Position numbers and translations under genes: made by a program. A stretch of 11,749 nucleotides of DNA from OMOG01 sp041485845 (GTDB lineage: Bacteria > Acidobacteriota > Terriglobia > Bryobacterales > Bryobacteraceae), in the NCBI GenBank assembly GCA_041485845.1, contig JBGPKH010000244.1, positions 1-11,749 of the forward strand. The letters run 5' to 3'. Below, piece after piece: positions 1-6,918 of the stretch (the stretch's first letter is position 1; each line of letters begins with the position of its first letter). A model generated the notes under the pieces. It worked only from the letters and a program-made list of their open reading frames with translations. It ran no database searches and was not told where the DNA came from.

Positions 1-769
1 GCCCGTCGATGCGCGCCGGAATTCCCTCTTGGCGCAGCTCGGCGTCCACCGTCAGGCGGATTTCGTTGAGGAACTCTTCGTTGGAGTGGCGGCGCGACTC
101 GATGGCCTGGAGAATTTCCTGGTAGGCGTCGGGCTCCAGGTGCTGGAAGGCCAGGTCTTCCAGCTCGCCGCGCACCTTGCCCATTCCCAGGCGGTGGGCG
201 ATGGGCGCATAGATTTCGATGGTCTCGCGCGCGATGCGTTCGCGCCGCTCCGGGTTGAGGTAGCCGAGCGTTCGCATGTTGTGCATGCGGTCGGCGAGCT
301 TCACTATAATGACCCGGATATCCTCGACCATGGCCAGCAGCATCTTGCGGAAGCTCTCCGCCTGCCGGTCCTCGGCCGAGAAGAAATCGAGCTTGGTCAG
401 CTTGGTGACGCCGTCTACGCAACGCGCCACCTCCTCGCCGAATTCGCGGCGCACCTGGTCGACCGTGACACTGGTGTCTTCCACCACGTCGTGCAGCAGT
501 CCCGTCTCCATGGCGACGATGTCCATGCGCATGTCGGCCAGGATGTGGGCCACCATGATGGGGTGAACCAGGTAGGGCTCGCCCGAATCGCGAGTCTGTC
601 CCTCATGGTATTGGCTGGCGAATCGGAAGGCCTTCTCGAGTGCGGTGAGATCGTCCTTGGGCCGGTATTCGCGAATCTTGGCTTCCAGCTCGCGGTACAA
701 CTGTTCCACCGGATCGGGGGGACACGGCGCGGGTACAGATTCAGAGAGACCGGCAGACTCGGATGGCAC
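1..769 (-). CDS. RelA/SpoT family (p)ppGpp synthetase/hydrolase, N-terminal part
   Basis: Stringent-response enzyme that makes and/or degrades (p)ppGpp in the cytoplasm. About 256 codons are visible and the gene runs off the left edge. Seen from GTG at 769: the hydrolase HD domain with HEGQTR (His55), GEPYLVHP, LLHDVVEDT (His93-Asp94) and VKLADRMHNMRTL (Asp160), so the Mn-binding hydrolase residues appear intact; then APIAHRLGMGKVRGELEDLAF and the start of the synthetase domain at the edge. The synthetase, TGS and ACT parts would lie outside, so a bifunctional Rel is likely but not proven. Start: GTG at 769 gives a normal family N-terminus and sits 9 nt after a TACAAT box, but has no good Shine-Dalgarno. 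An in-frame ATG at 898, preceded by GGGAGG, would add 43 residues with unusual composition. I prefer 769 because the extension overlaps the promoter-like element. Confidence 0.93.
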   Translation of the reverse strand, partial: MPSESAGLSESVPAPCPPDPVEQLYRELEAKIREYRPKDDLTALEKAFRFASQYHEGQTRDSGEPYLVHPIMVAHILADMRMDIVAMETGLLHDVVEDTSVTVDQVRREFGEEVARCVDGVTKLTKLDFFSAEDRQAESFRKMLLAMVEDIRVIIVKLADRMHNMRTLGYLNPERRERIARETIEIYAPIAHRLGMGKVRGELEDLAFQHLEPDAYQEILQAIESRRHSNEEFLNEIRLTVDAELRQEGIPARIDG

Positions 770-778
770 TCTATCTCG

Positions 779-805
779 ATTGTAGCAAGATCGACAAAAT
801 GACAA
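779..805 (-). promoter_or_regulatory. Putative promoter of the RelA/SpoT gene
   Basis: Read on the minus strand: TTGTCA at 805-800 (5 of 6 to the -35 consensus), a 15-nt spacer, then TACAAT at 784-779 (5 of 6 to the -10 consensus). The expected transcription start is only 2-3 nt before the GTG at 769, which would make the mRNA nearly leaderless. The spacer is shorter than the usual 17 nt. Confidence 0.45.
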
Positions 806-911
806 CCGCTCGGTTGAAGACGCGGCGAAGAACCGGCGAAAATACCCGACCCGCACCGGCCGCGTCTTCATGCCCTTTGGTGGGCCGCCGCGGCCCATCG
901 GGACCTCCCTT

Positions 912-960
912 TGGTCACGGCTCAGAATGGATGGTCACGGCTCAGAATGGATGGTCACGG
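912..960. repeat. 20-bp tandem direct repeat, about 2.5 copies
   Basis: The unit TCACGGCTCAGAATGGATGG begins at 915 and again at 935, and a partial third copy (TCACGG) ends at 960. The copies are identical. It fills part of the spacer between the RelA/SpoT gene and the C45 hydrolase gene. The rest of the spacer (770-911 and 961-994) has no convincing gene, only the promoter above and a palindrome at about 971-991. Open frames across the repeat do not resemble proteins. Confidence 0.85.
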
Positions 961-994
961 TGGAAAGCAGGACAGCCAGGAGGCCTGTCCCACT

Positions 995-3778
995 CTAGCG
1001 GCGGCCCGGGCGCTGCTCGGCGACGGCTGCGCCTTGGCCGACAAAGCCATTCCGCGGCGGATTGCCGTCATCGAGCAGGACATACTCGGCCGGTGCTTCC
1101 AGGCGTGCCGCTTTCACGGTGCGCAGGGCGTCGTTGCCCGCCACCGTGAGCACCATGTGCCCGGCGTCGAGCGGGTTCTTCGCGGCGTACACTAATGCCT
1201 CACGCTCGGAGGCGTGAACATCGCCATCGATCTTGAAGTTGGCGCCCTGCCAGGCGAGGCCGAGTTTCTCAGCCCAGGCGGCGAGCGCCGGATTGGCCTC
1301 GGGGCGGCCGACGAAGACCACATCGCGATGGCGCAGCAGATCGTCGGAAACTTCGAAATCCTTGTAGACCGGCACCTGGCTCTCGTAGCGATCGAGGTAG
1401 CGGGTCTGCATCTGCTCGGCGGTGTAGCGGTTCGCTCCGGCATCGCGCACGGTGCCATACACGATCGCGGCGGAGGCCAGGCGGCGGGTGATGTCGCTCG
1501 CGAGATAAGCAGGGCCGTCCGCGGGTTCGGTGAAGTCGAAGCGGACGCCGGCCTTATCCAGGAACGACTGCGCCGTTACCGTTTTGGTGGTGTTGGCGGC
1601 GAAGTAGTCGATCATGAGCTTCAGGAACGCGTCGTCGCCCATCTTGCGCCGCAAAGAATCCAGAAAAAGCACGCCCTTGGCCTGCTCCAACTGAACGCGA
1701 GTCATGGCGTCCCCGGGGCCGAGTTTTAAGCCGCGGTACGTGGCGCGCTCCGCGCTCAGCGCCATCTCGACGTCGTCCGATTCCAGAATCCGGTAGTAGC
1801 CGGCCGCGCCTCCCACGAACCAGGCGTCGGCGTCGGAAGCCGGCAGGACCCAGCCCTTCCACAGGCGATCTTTCAAGGTTGCGGCCTTGGCTGGGGGCTT
1901 GGCATCGGACTTCGGCTTGCCGGCGAGGCGGGCCTTTTCGTTCTCCTGAATGGCCGTGCGCAGGCCCTCGGACGCTTCCGCGCGGAGCAGAACGTAGCCG
2001 GAAGGATACAGGCCTGCGTTTTTGGCATAGCCGAATCGCGGAGGCGCCCATTCGCGCTGATTGGGTTTTCCGAATTCCGCCCACACCATCATGCGGTTCG
2101 CCATGTCCGCGGTCACCACCTTGGCGTCCATGGTGCTCGCGCTGACCAGCGGCGCGGTGCGGAAAGCGAGAAACGCGAACTGTTCGTCGATCTGGCCCTT
2201 GTGCTTCTGGTAGAGATTCTGCCAGGCGAGATCGCGAGGCTGTGGAACATAAGGAATGTAGTCGGGGGCGCCCTTCGGGTCGGGATAGTTTTCGAGGCGG
2301 ACGTCGAGGTCCTTGGCGTTGTTGTCGCCCCAGTAGAAGCCCGGGGTTCCGCCGAACCATTCGTTCTTCGAACTGCGCCAGAGTTTGGTTTTGTTGGTGC
2401 CCAGCTCGTACATGGCGACCTCGTTGTTCTTGGCGTCGCCGATCAGCCACTCGTTGGTGTAGAGGCCATTATTGCGGGCGCCGAGGTGCTTTACCACTTC
2501 ATCGATGTTGCCGCCGTACTGGATGGCCATGCGGGCGCGGAAGGCGACGGGGGCGCCTTGTGCGTTGAACGGCGTCTGGCGGATGGTGGTTTCCGTGAGG
2601 ACCACGCCGGCATCGTTCTGGTACCAGTCGGTGCCGCTCTCGATTCCGCCGGGATAGCTTTGAATGAGCATGCGGTGGCCCGCGGCGGGCTTGATATCGA
2701 GCATCACGTTGGTCTGCTCGGCAAGGGTCAGCGGCCACATGGTGACGTGGGCGATGATCATCTTCCCATCGCGCGTGGCGGGCCCGGTGGCGGCGAACGC
2801 GCTGCAATGATCCAACACGGAATCGCGCTTGCCGCCGGCGTACGCGGGCTTGTCGAAGCTCAGGCCTTCGAGGCCGGTGGCGGTGGTGGAAACGGCGGAC
2901 GACAACTCGCTCAATTCCACGGTGACGTTGGCGACCACGATGTCCATGAGATCGATGCGGCGTTTGAGCCATTTGGCTCCGGCGTCGGACGCGCCCTCGG
3001 CGATGCCGCGCATCTCCTCCATGATTTCGCGATCGAAGCCGCGGAGGAACAGGGCGTTGGCGGTGGTGCGGTACTGGTTCCACTGTTCCTTGGAACCGAG
3101 ATCGGCGGCGCAGCGCTCCAGGTATTCGGGAATCTCGCGGGCCATCAGGTGGCCGTGCTGGTAGCCGCGCTCGTACGGAGCGCCTTCGATGTGAAGGTAG
3201 ATCCAGCCGGCCGACGGATAACGGTAAGCCGGACCGAAGGTCTGGACGGCCTCGCTCGTGGGCCACTCATCGGCGGACGAGACTTCATCCAGGCTGACGC
3301 CTTCGAACCACGCCTTGCCGCGGGTCGAGCCTCCGCTGCCGGCGGTGAGCATGATCGCGTCCTGCGAGCGGCTGGCGACGAACTTCAAGGAGAGGCGGGT
3401 CCACGCCTCGGTGCCGCCCACGGAGGCCGAGTGGACGTCCCACGGCATGGAAGCCATGGTGAGTGCGGCGCCGACGGCGATCGGCGAGCGGTCGAGATCC
3501 TTGACTACGAGGTCCTCGGTGCGCACCCAGCCGCTGAGCTCATAGCGCTTGCCGATGGTCAGCGCGATGGGCGCGAAACGAACCACGGGGCCGCCGCCGG
3601 ACTTGGCGGATTCCAGGCGGAGCGACTTGTTGTTCCCGTGCAACACCGCCGAGTCCGGCGTGGCGGCGCCCCGCAGGGCGGTCCAGCCCTGGTTGGGCTT
3701 TTCGAACGAGGTCTGGAATAGGGGCGTCGCGGCATCAGCGGCGAGCGCGGCGAACAGACAGCACAGCAGACGGATCAT
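995..3778 (-). CDS. Exported C45-type Ntn hydrolase (acyltransferase/phospholipase B-like) with extra domains
   Basis: 927 aa. The start ATG at 3778 has AGGAG six bases upstream, and the product begins with a signal peptide (about 1-16, ending ADA). A much longer open frame upstream is not coding. Domains: about 20-165 a jelly-roll carbohydrate-binding-like module (FQTSFEKPNQGW, YELSGWVRTEDL); about 190-600 a C45/Plb-like amidohydrolase core with YERGYQHGHL (202-211) and HCSAFAATG (324-332), where Cys325 is the predicted nucleophile exposed by self-cleavage; a K/P/A-rich linker near 615-640; about 653-755 a segment like the end of an M1 aminopeptidase (WFVGGAAGYY, GVLFLDSLRRKMG) without HExxH; about 805-890 a Rossmann-like module (VVFVGRPEANP). 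C45 relatives hydrolyse or transfer acyl groups on amides; the substrate here is unknown. It probably acts outside the cytoplasm. Family call is good, exact reaction unknown. Confidence 0.85.
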   Translation of the reverse strand: MIRLLCCLFAALAADAATPLFQTSFEKPNQGWTALRGAATPDSAVLHGNNKSLRLESAKSGGGPVVRFAPIALTIGKRYELSGWVRTEDLVVKDLDRSPIAVGAALTMASMPWDVHSASVGGTEAWTRLSLKFVASRSQDAIMLTAGSGGSTRGKAWFEGVSLDEVSSADEWPTSEAVQTFGPAYRYPSAGWIYLHIEGAPYERGYQHGHLMAREIPEYLERCAADLGSKEQWNQYRTTANALFLRGFDREIMEEMRGIAEGASDAGAKWLKRRIDLMDIVVANVTVELSELSSAVSTTATGLEGLSFDKPAYAGGKRDSVLDHCSAFAATGPATRDGKMIIAHVTMWPLTLAEQTNVMLDIKPAAGHRMLIQSYPGGIESGTDWYQNDAGVVLTETTIRQTPFNAQGAPVAFRARMAIQYGGNIDEVVKHLGARNNGLYTNEWLIGDAKNNEVAMYELGTNKTKLWRSSKNEWFGGTPGFYWGDNNAKDLDVRLENYPDPKGAPDYIPYVPQPRDLAWQNLYQKHKGQIDEQFAFLAFRTAPLVSASTMDAKVVTADMANRMMVWAEFGKPNQREWAPPRFGYAKNAGLYPSGYVLLRAEASEGLRTAIQENEKARLAGKPKSDAKPPAKAATLKDRLWKGWVLPASDADAWFVGGAAGYYRILESDDVEMALSAERATYRGLKLGPGDAMTRVQLEQAKGVLFLDSLRRKMGDDAFLKLMIDYFAANTTKTVTAQSFLDKAGVRFDFTEPADGPAYLASDITRRLASAAIVYGTVRDAGANRYTAEQMQTRYLDRYESQVPVYKDFEVSDDLLRHRDVVFVGRPEANPALAAWAEKLGLAWQGANFKIDGDVHASEREALVYAAKNPLDAGHMVLTVAGNDALRTVKAARLEAPAEYVLLDDGNPPRNGFVGQGAAVAEQRPGRR

Positions 3779-3796
3779 TCGGCACTCCTGTGGAAC

Positions 3797-3820
3797 AGGA
3801 TACACCACGGAGGTCCGTGG
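3797..3820 (-). promoter_or_regulatory. Palindrome and -10-like box upstream of the C45 hydrolase
   Basis: A perfect dyad with 7-bp arms (CCACGGA / TCCGTGG) around a central GG lies at 3805-3820. On the minus strand it is followed by TATCCT at 3802-3797, then the AGGAG ribosome site and ATG at 3778. The position fits an operator overlapping the -35 to -15 region of a weak promoter. With no T-run after it, it is less likely to be a terminator of the upstream remnant. Confidence 0.35.
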
Positions 3821-3860
3821 ATCGCGGGTCCGGGAGTTGGTGGCTCGCATGGCCGGCATT

Positions 3861-4172
3861 GGCTTACAACTCAGTGGACTTGCGGATGTTGTCCAAATCG
3901 TCGCGGCCGGCCTCGATGGCGACCGCCAATCGCCAGCGGTCATCCTCGCCCAGGGCCATGGTCTGGGAGGCGCAGGAATTCGGCGATTGTGGTTTGCAAG
4001 GACTTTTCCGCCTCGGTAAATGCCTGCCCGGTGAGCGCGGCGGCCGTCGATTCCGGCGTGCTCTCGCGGGGGAGCGATTCGACGTCCTCGGGCTCCAGGG
4101 GAATGCTCTCGCCGCTGTAGGACAGGCCTTCGCCGGCGGCTGAGTCCAAGGCGATTTTTGCAGTAATCCTCC
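3861..4172 (-). pseudogene. Small frameshifted gene, unknown function
   Basis: Two minus-strand frames join into one plausible protein of about 100 aa. Frame 1 (from about 4172 to 3945) gives an acidic chain including IALDSAAGEGLSYSGESI, PLEPEDVESLP and LTGQAFTEAEKSLQTTIAEF. Frame 2 (to 3864, stop TAA at 3864-3866) continues EDDRWRLAVAIEAGRDDLDN. Removing one G from the GGG run near 3947-3949 joins them. No good start codon is visible: a GGGGAGG site near 4169-4175 is followed by ATT, not ATG, and the first possible start is TTG at 4149. It begins just after the MFS stop codon and may once have been translationally coupled to it. I do not recognise the family. A sequencing error is an alternative to real decay. 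Confidence 0.4.
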
Positions 4173-4188
4173 CCAGGCGGCTTCCAAG

Positions 4189-5460
4189 CTAGTCCAGCTC
4201 CGCCGGTGTCAAACTCGGGGAGAGTGAATGGACGATCGCCAGCGCCACCAGGTACGCCGAACCGGAAATCAGAAACAGCGGCAGATAGCTGTGGGTCAGC
4301 TCGACGATATAACCGGTAGCGATTTGCAGTCCCACGCTGGCGAGAGCGCCGGCCGTGCCGCCGATTCCCACCACGCTTCCCACCGCGGCGCGCGGGAACA
4401 CGTCGGAAACCGTGGTGAACAGGTTGGCGGACCAGCCCTGGTGCGCCGCCGTCGCCAGGCCGACCAGTCCCACCACGCCCCACAGGTTCTTGCAATAGGG
4501 CGCGTACAAAACCGGAACCACCGCCAGGGCGCAAATCAGCATCGCCGTCTTGCGCGCCTTGTTCACGTTCCATCCGCGCTGGATCAGTCCCGACGAAAGC
4601 CACCCGCCCCCGACGCTGCCGATGCTGCAAATGTTATAGACCACCAGGGTCGGCAGCACGATCTGCTGCAACGACAGCCCGAATGTCTCCTGCAAGTACT
4701 TGGGAAACCAAAAGAGGTAAAACCACCAGACCGGATCGGTCATGGCCTTGCCGAGCGCGAAGGCCCAGGTCTCGCGCTTGGGAAAGAGGCGGGCCCACGG
4801 ATACGAAGTCGCCTTGTCCGGCGGGTCGCACTGAATGTAGCCAAGCTCGCGCGCCGAAATGGTGCGGTGTTCCTCGGGCTTGGAGTAGATCAGAAGCCAG
4901 AAGACCAGCCAGAGAAAACCGATCGCGCCGGTGGCGAGGAATGCCGACTGCCATCCATAGTTCGCAGCCAGCCACGGCACCACGAGCGGCGCCACCACGG
5001 CTCCGATATTCGCACCCGAATTGAAAAGGCCCGTCGCCAGCGCCCTCTCGCTCTTGGGGAACCATTCGGCGACGGTCTTGATGCAGGCTGGAAAGTTGGC
5101 GGCCTCGCCCAGTCCCAACAGGGCGCGCGCCACGCCGAACGTGAATGCCGACGCGGCGGCGGCGTGGGCCATGGCCGCGACGCTCCACACGGTGATGGCG
5201 AGCGCGTATCCCAAGCGCGTCCCCAACCGGTCCATCAGGCGGCCGGCAGTCAGCAGTCCGATGGCGTAAGCCGCCTGGAACGCGGCAGTGATGTAGCCGT
5301 ATTGGATGCTGTCCCAGCCGATCGAGGTCTCCAGCGTTTTGGCCAGGATGCTGAGCACCTGCCGGTCCACATAGTTGATGGTGGTGGCGAAGAACAGGAG
5401 GGCGCAGACGGTCCACCGAACGTGCGACGCCGCCGGCCTGGAGACAAGAGTCGGGCTCAT
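4189..5460 (-). CDS. MFS transporter, ACS/ExuT-like (organic anion or sugar acid)
   Basis: 423 aa, the usual size for a 12-helix major facilitator permease of the inner membrane. Seen: TTINYVDRQVLSILA in helix 1 (26-40), typical of hexuronate/ACS-family members; the motif-A loop GRLMDRLGTRLGYA (73-86) between helices 2 and 3; RALLGLGEAANFPA (112-125); SERALATGLFNSGANIG (137-153); and a second half with DPVWWFYLFWFPKYL and SVGGGWLSS. Members import hexuronates, glucarate or other organic anions with protons; the substrate here cannot be told. It starts 41 nt after the aminotransferase gene on the same strand and precedes the remnant and C45 gene. The ATG at 5460 has no Shine-Dalgarno but a perfect TATAAT 12 nt upstream. 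Confidence 0.9.
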   Translation of the reverse strand: MSPTLVSRPAASHVRWTVCALLFFATTINYVDRQVLSILAKTLETSIGWDSIQYGYITAAFQAAYAIGLLTAGRLMDRLGTRLGYALAITVWSVAAMAHAAAASAFTFGVARALLGLGEAANFPACIKTVAEWFPKSERALATGLFNSGANIGAVVAPLVVPWLAANYGWQSAFLATGAIGFLWLVFWLLIYSKPEEHRTISARELGYIQCDPPDKATSYPWARLFPKRETWAFALGKAMTDPVWWFYLFWFPKYLQETFGLSLQQIVLPTLVVYNICSIGSVGGGWLSSGLIQRGWNVNKARKTAMLICALAVVPVLYAPYCKNLWGVVGLVGLATAAHQGWSANLFTTVSDVFPRAAVGSVVGIGGTAGALASVGLQIATGYIVELTHSYLPLFLISGSAYLVALAIVHSLSPSLTPAELD

Positions 5461-5472
5461 GAAAGCAATCCG

Positions 5473-5478
5473 ATTATA
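5473..5478 (-). promoter_or_regulatory. Perfect -10 box (TATAAT) before the MFS gene
   Basis: TATAAT read on the minus strand, 12 nt before the ATG at 5460 and inside the 41-nt gap after the aminotransferase gene. No -35 match lies 16-18 nt upstream, since that region is GC-rich coding sequence. It could give a separate transcript with a 5-nt leader, in addition to read-through from the aminotransferase promoter. Confidence 0.45.
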
Positions 5479-5501
5479 GCGAGCCTAAGGCGGCGCCGCG
5501 C

Positions 5502-6776
5502 CTACGCGTTCTTGACTTCCTTCTCCACCGTCTCGGCGAAGAAATCGATGTCGCGCACCGTGCTGTAGACGTTCGGCGTGATGCGCAGCCCGGTGTACTC
5601 CTCGTGCCCCATCATGGCCGTAAGGATGTTGTGCTTGGTCCACAGGGTGTCGTGGATCTTCGCGGCATCCACGCCATTGAATGCCAGGAAGCCGATGCCG
5701 CAGGACTGCGCCGGGTCCAGGCTGTGCAGGATCTTGCACTTCGGATTGTGCGTCAGGCGGTTCGCCCAGCGGTCCCGCAGATAGCGCAGGCGCGCAGCCT
5801 TGCGGTCGATTCCCAGGTTCTCGTTGAAGATCAGCGCTTCGGTGATGGCGTTGTGATTGGCCGCCGGATGCGTCCCGATCTCCTCGAACTTGCGGATGTC
5901 ACCGGCCTGCCGGGCGTCCGACGCCATCAGCGACCACGTGCTGGCGATGCGCGACTTCCGTACATAAAGGAAGCCCGTCCCCACCGGCGCGTAGGTCCAC
6001 TTGTGCAGGCTCACGCCGTAGTAGTCGCAATCCAGGTCGGAGATCTTGTAGGGGAACTGGCTGAAGGCGTGCGCGCCATCCACGATCACCGGAATATTGC
6101 GCGCGTGGGCCATCTCGCAGATGCGCTTGATGGGGAAAATCTGCCCCGTGCGATTGGTGATGTGGCAGACCAGGATGAGCTTCGTATTCGGCGTCACCGC
6201 CTTCTCGAACCGCTGGTAAAGATCGTCCATGCTGGGCGGCGGAACGGGGAAGGAGATGGTCTTGAGCACAATCCCCTCGCGGCGCTCCCGCTGCCGGAAC
6301 GTGGTGAGCATCCGCGGATAATCCTGGTTGGTGGTCAGCACCTCGTCGCCCTTGCGCAGCTCGACGCCGTACTGCGCGTTCTCCAGAGCCTCGCTGGAGT
6401 TGCGCGTGATGGCGATCTCTTCGGGATCGCACCCGGCAGCCGCGGCGATCCTACGCCGCACCATCTCCGCCTGGCGTTCCAGCACGTTGACCATGGTGTG
6501 CCACGGCCCCATGTCGCTGTAATCCAGGTAGCGCCGCATGGCATCCTGCACCGTGCGCGGCGAGGGGCTGCAATAGCCGTTGTTGAGGTTGATGATGTTG
6601 CGGTCGATGCTGAAGGAGTTGCGGACTTCGATCCAGAAGTCCTCGTCGGCCGCGACGTCTTCCGGCGTCCGCCCGTTGGTGGCGCTGGCCGCGGCCGAGA
6701 CGCGCTCGATAGCATTGTCTTGCAGGGCCGCTACCGCCGTACCGGCAGCGAACTGAAAGAAGTTGCGGCGGTTCAT
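5502..6776 (-). CDS. Tat-exported class V aminotransferase-fold PLP enzyme (isopenicillin N epimerase-like)
   Basis: 424 aa. The N-terminus MNRRNFFQFAAGTAVAAL is a twin-arginine signal (RRNFF plus hydrophobic stretch), so the folded enzyme is probably exported with its cofactor. Fold type I PLP motifs: NLNNGYCSPSP (63-73), TRNSSEALENAQYG (124-137), VDGAHAF (232-238, with Asp233 expected to bind the pyridine nitrogen) and SLHKWTYAPVGTGFLYV (256-272, with Lys259 as the Schiff-base lysine). The family includes cysteine desulfurases, kynureninase-like enzymes and CefD-type isopenicillin N epimerases; the sequence style is nearest CefD-like proteins, but the reaction is not determined. Start: ATG at 6776 has GGGAGG five bases upstream; an in-frame ATG at 6809 would bury the RR motif. 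It is first in a same-strand run with the MFS gene 41 nt downstream. Confidence 0.88.
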   Translation of the reverse strand: MNRRNFFQFAAGTAVAALQDNAIERVSAAASATNGRTPEDVAADEDFWIEVRNSFSIDRNIINLNNGYCSPSPRTVQDAMRRYLDYSDMGPWHTMVNVLERQAEMVRRRIAAAAGCDPEEIAITRNSSEALENAQYGVELRKGDEVLTTNQDYPRMLTTFRQRERREGIVLKTISFPVPPPSMDDLYQRFEKAVTPNTKLILVCHITNRTGQIFPIKRICEMAHARNIPVIVDGAHAFSQFPYKISDLDCDYYGVSLHKWTYAPVGTGFLYVRKSRIASTWSLMASDARQAGDIRKFEEIGTHPAANHNAITEALIFNENLGIDRKAARLRYLRDRWANRLTHNPKCKILHSLDPAQSCGIGFLAFNGVDAAKIHDTLWTKHNILTAMMGHEEYTGLRITPNVYSTVRDIDFFAETVEKEVKNA

Positions 6777-6809
6777 AAACGCCTCCCTATCGTAGGATTG
6801 TGCCTGCAT

Positions 6810-6837
6810 CCTATAGTATCGGGAGGGTCGGGGTCAA
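6810..6837 (-). promoter_or_regulatory. Putative promoter of the aminotransferase-transporter run
   Basis: On the minus strand: TTGACC at 6837-6832 (5 of 6 to the -35 consensus), a 16-nt spacer, then TATAGG at 6815-6810 (4 of 6). The transcription start would be near 6803, giving a leader of about 27 nt that contains the GGGAGG ribosome site before ATG 6776. This is the most conventional promoter in the window. Confidence 0.5.
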
Positions 6838-6860
6838 GGGCCGGCAAGGGCCGGCAAGGG
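6835..6860. repeat. 10-bp tandem repeat, 2.6 copies
   Basis: The unit CAAGGGCCGG is repeated exactly at 6835-6844 and 6845-6854 with a partial copy to 6860. It touches the -35 element of the aminotransferase promoter. The rest of the 6777-6918 spacer shows nothing else. Confidence 0.75.
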
Positions 6861-6918
6861 CAAGTGCGGAATGGAAGGGGGTCGCTGAACCATCCCGCCT
6901 GCTCTCCCGATGCACCCC

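Noticed and set aside
912..960. CRISPR-like array
   Set aside because: Direct 20-bp repeats without spacers, only 2.5 copies and no cas genes.
971..991. Hairpin after the C45 stop codon as a Rho-independent terminator
   Set aside because: Only a 6-bp clean stem with an internal mismatch and no T-run on the minus strand; better read as a repeat palindrome.
2201..3721. 506-codon open frame on the plus strand, opposite the C45 gene
   Set aside because: Antisense shadow of a GC-rich gene. It shows no family motifs and no ribosome site, while the minus-strand frame has a signal peptide and clear domains.
4181..4190. Second copy of the tRNA fragment (CTTCCAAGCT) as a partner att site
   Set aside because: Only 10 matching bases at the end of the MFS gene, with no T-arm; chance match.
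3779..4630. 284-codon upstream extension of the C45 reading frame
   Set aside because: It overlaps the MFS gene and the remnant in another frame and reads as low-complexity Arg/Pro-rich sequence. A signal peptide and AGGAG site mark the real start at 3778.
4228..5568. 446-codon plus-strand frame opposite the MFS gene
   Set aside because: Composition is rich in Arg, Gln, Gly and His with no helices or motifs; the minus strand is a clear transporter.
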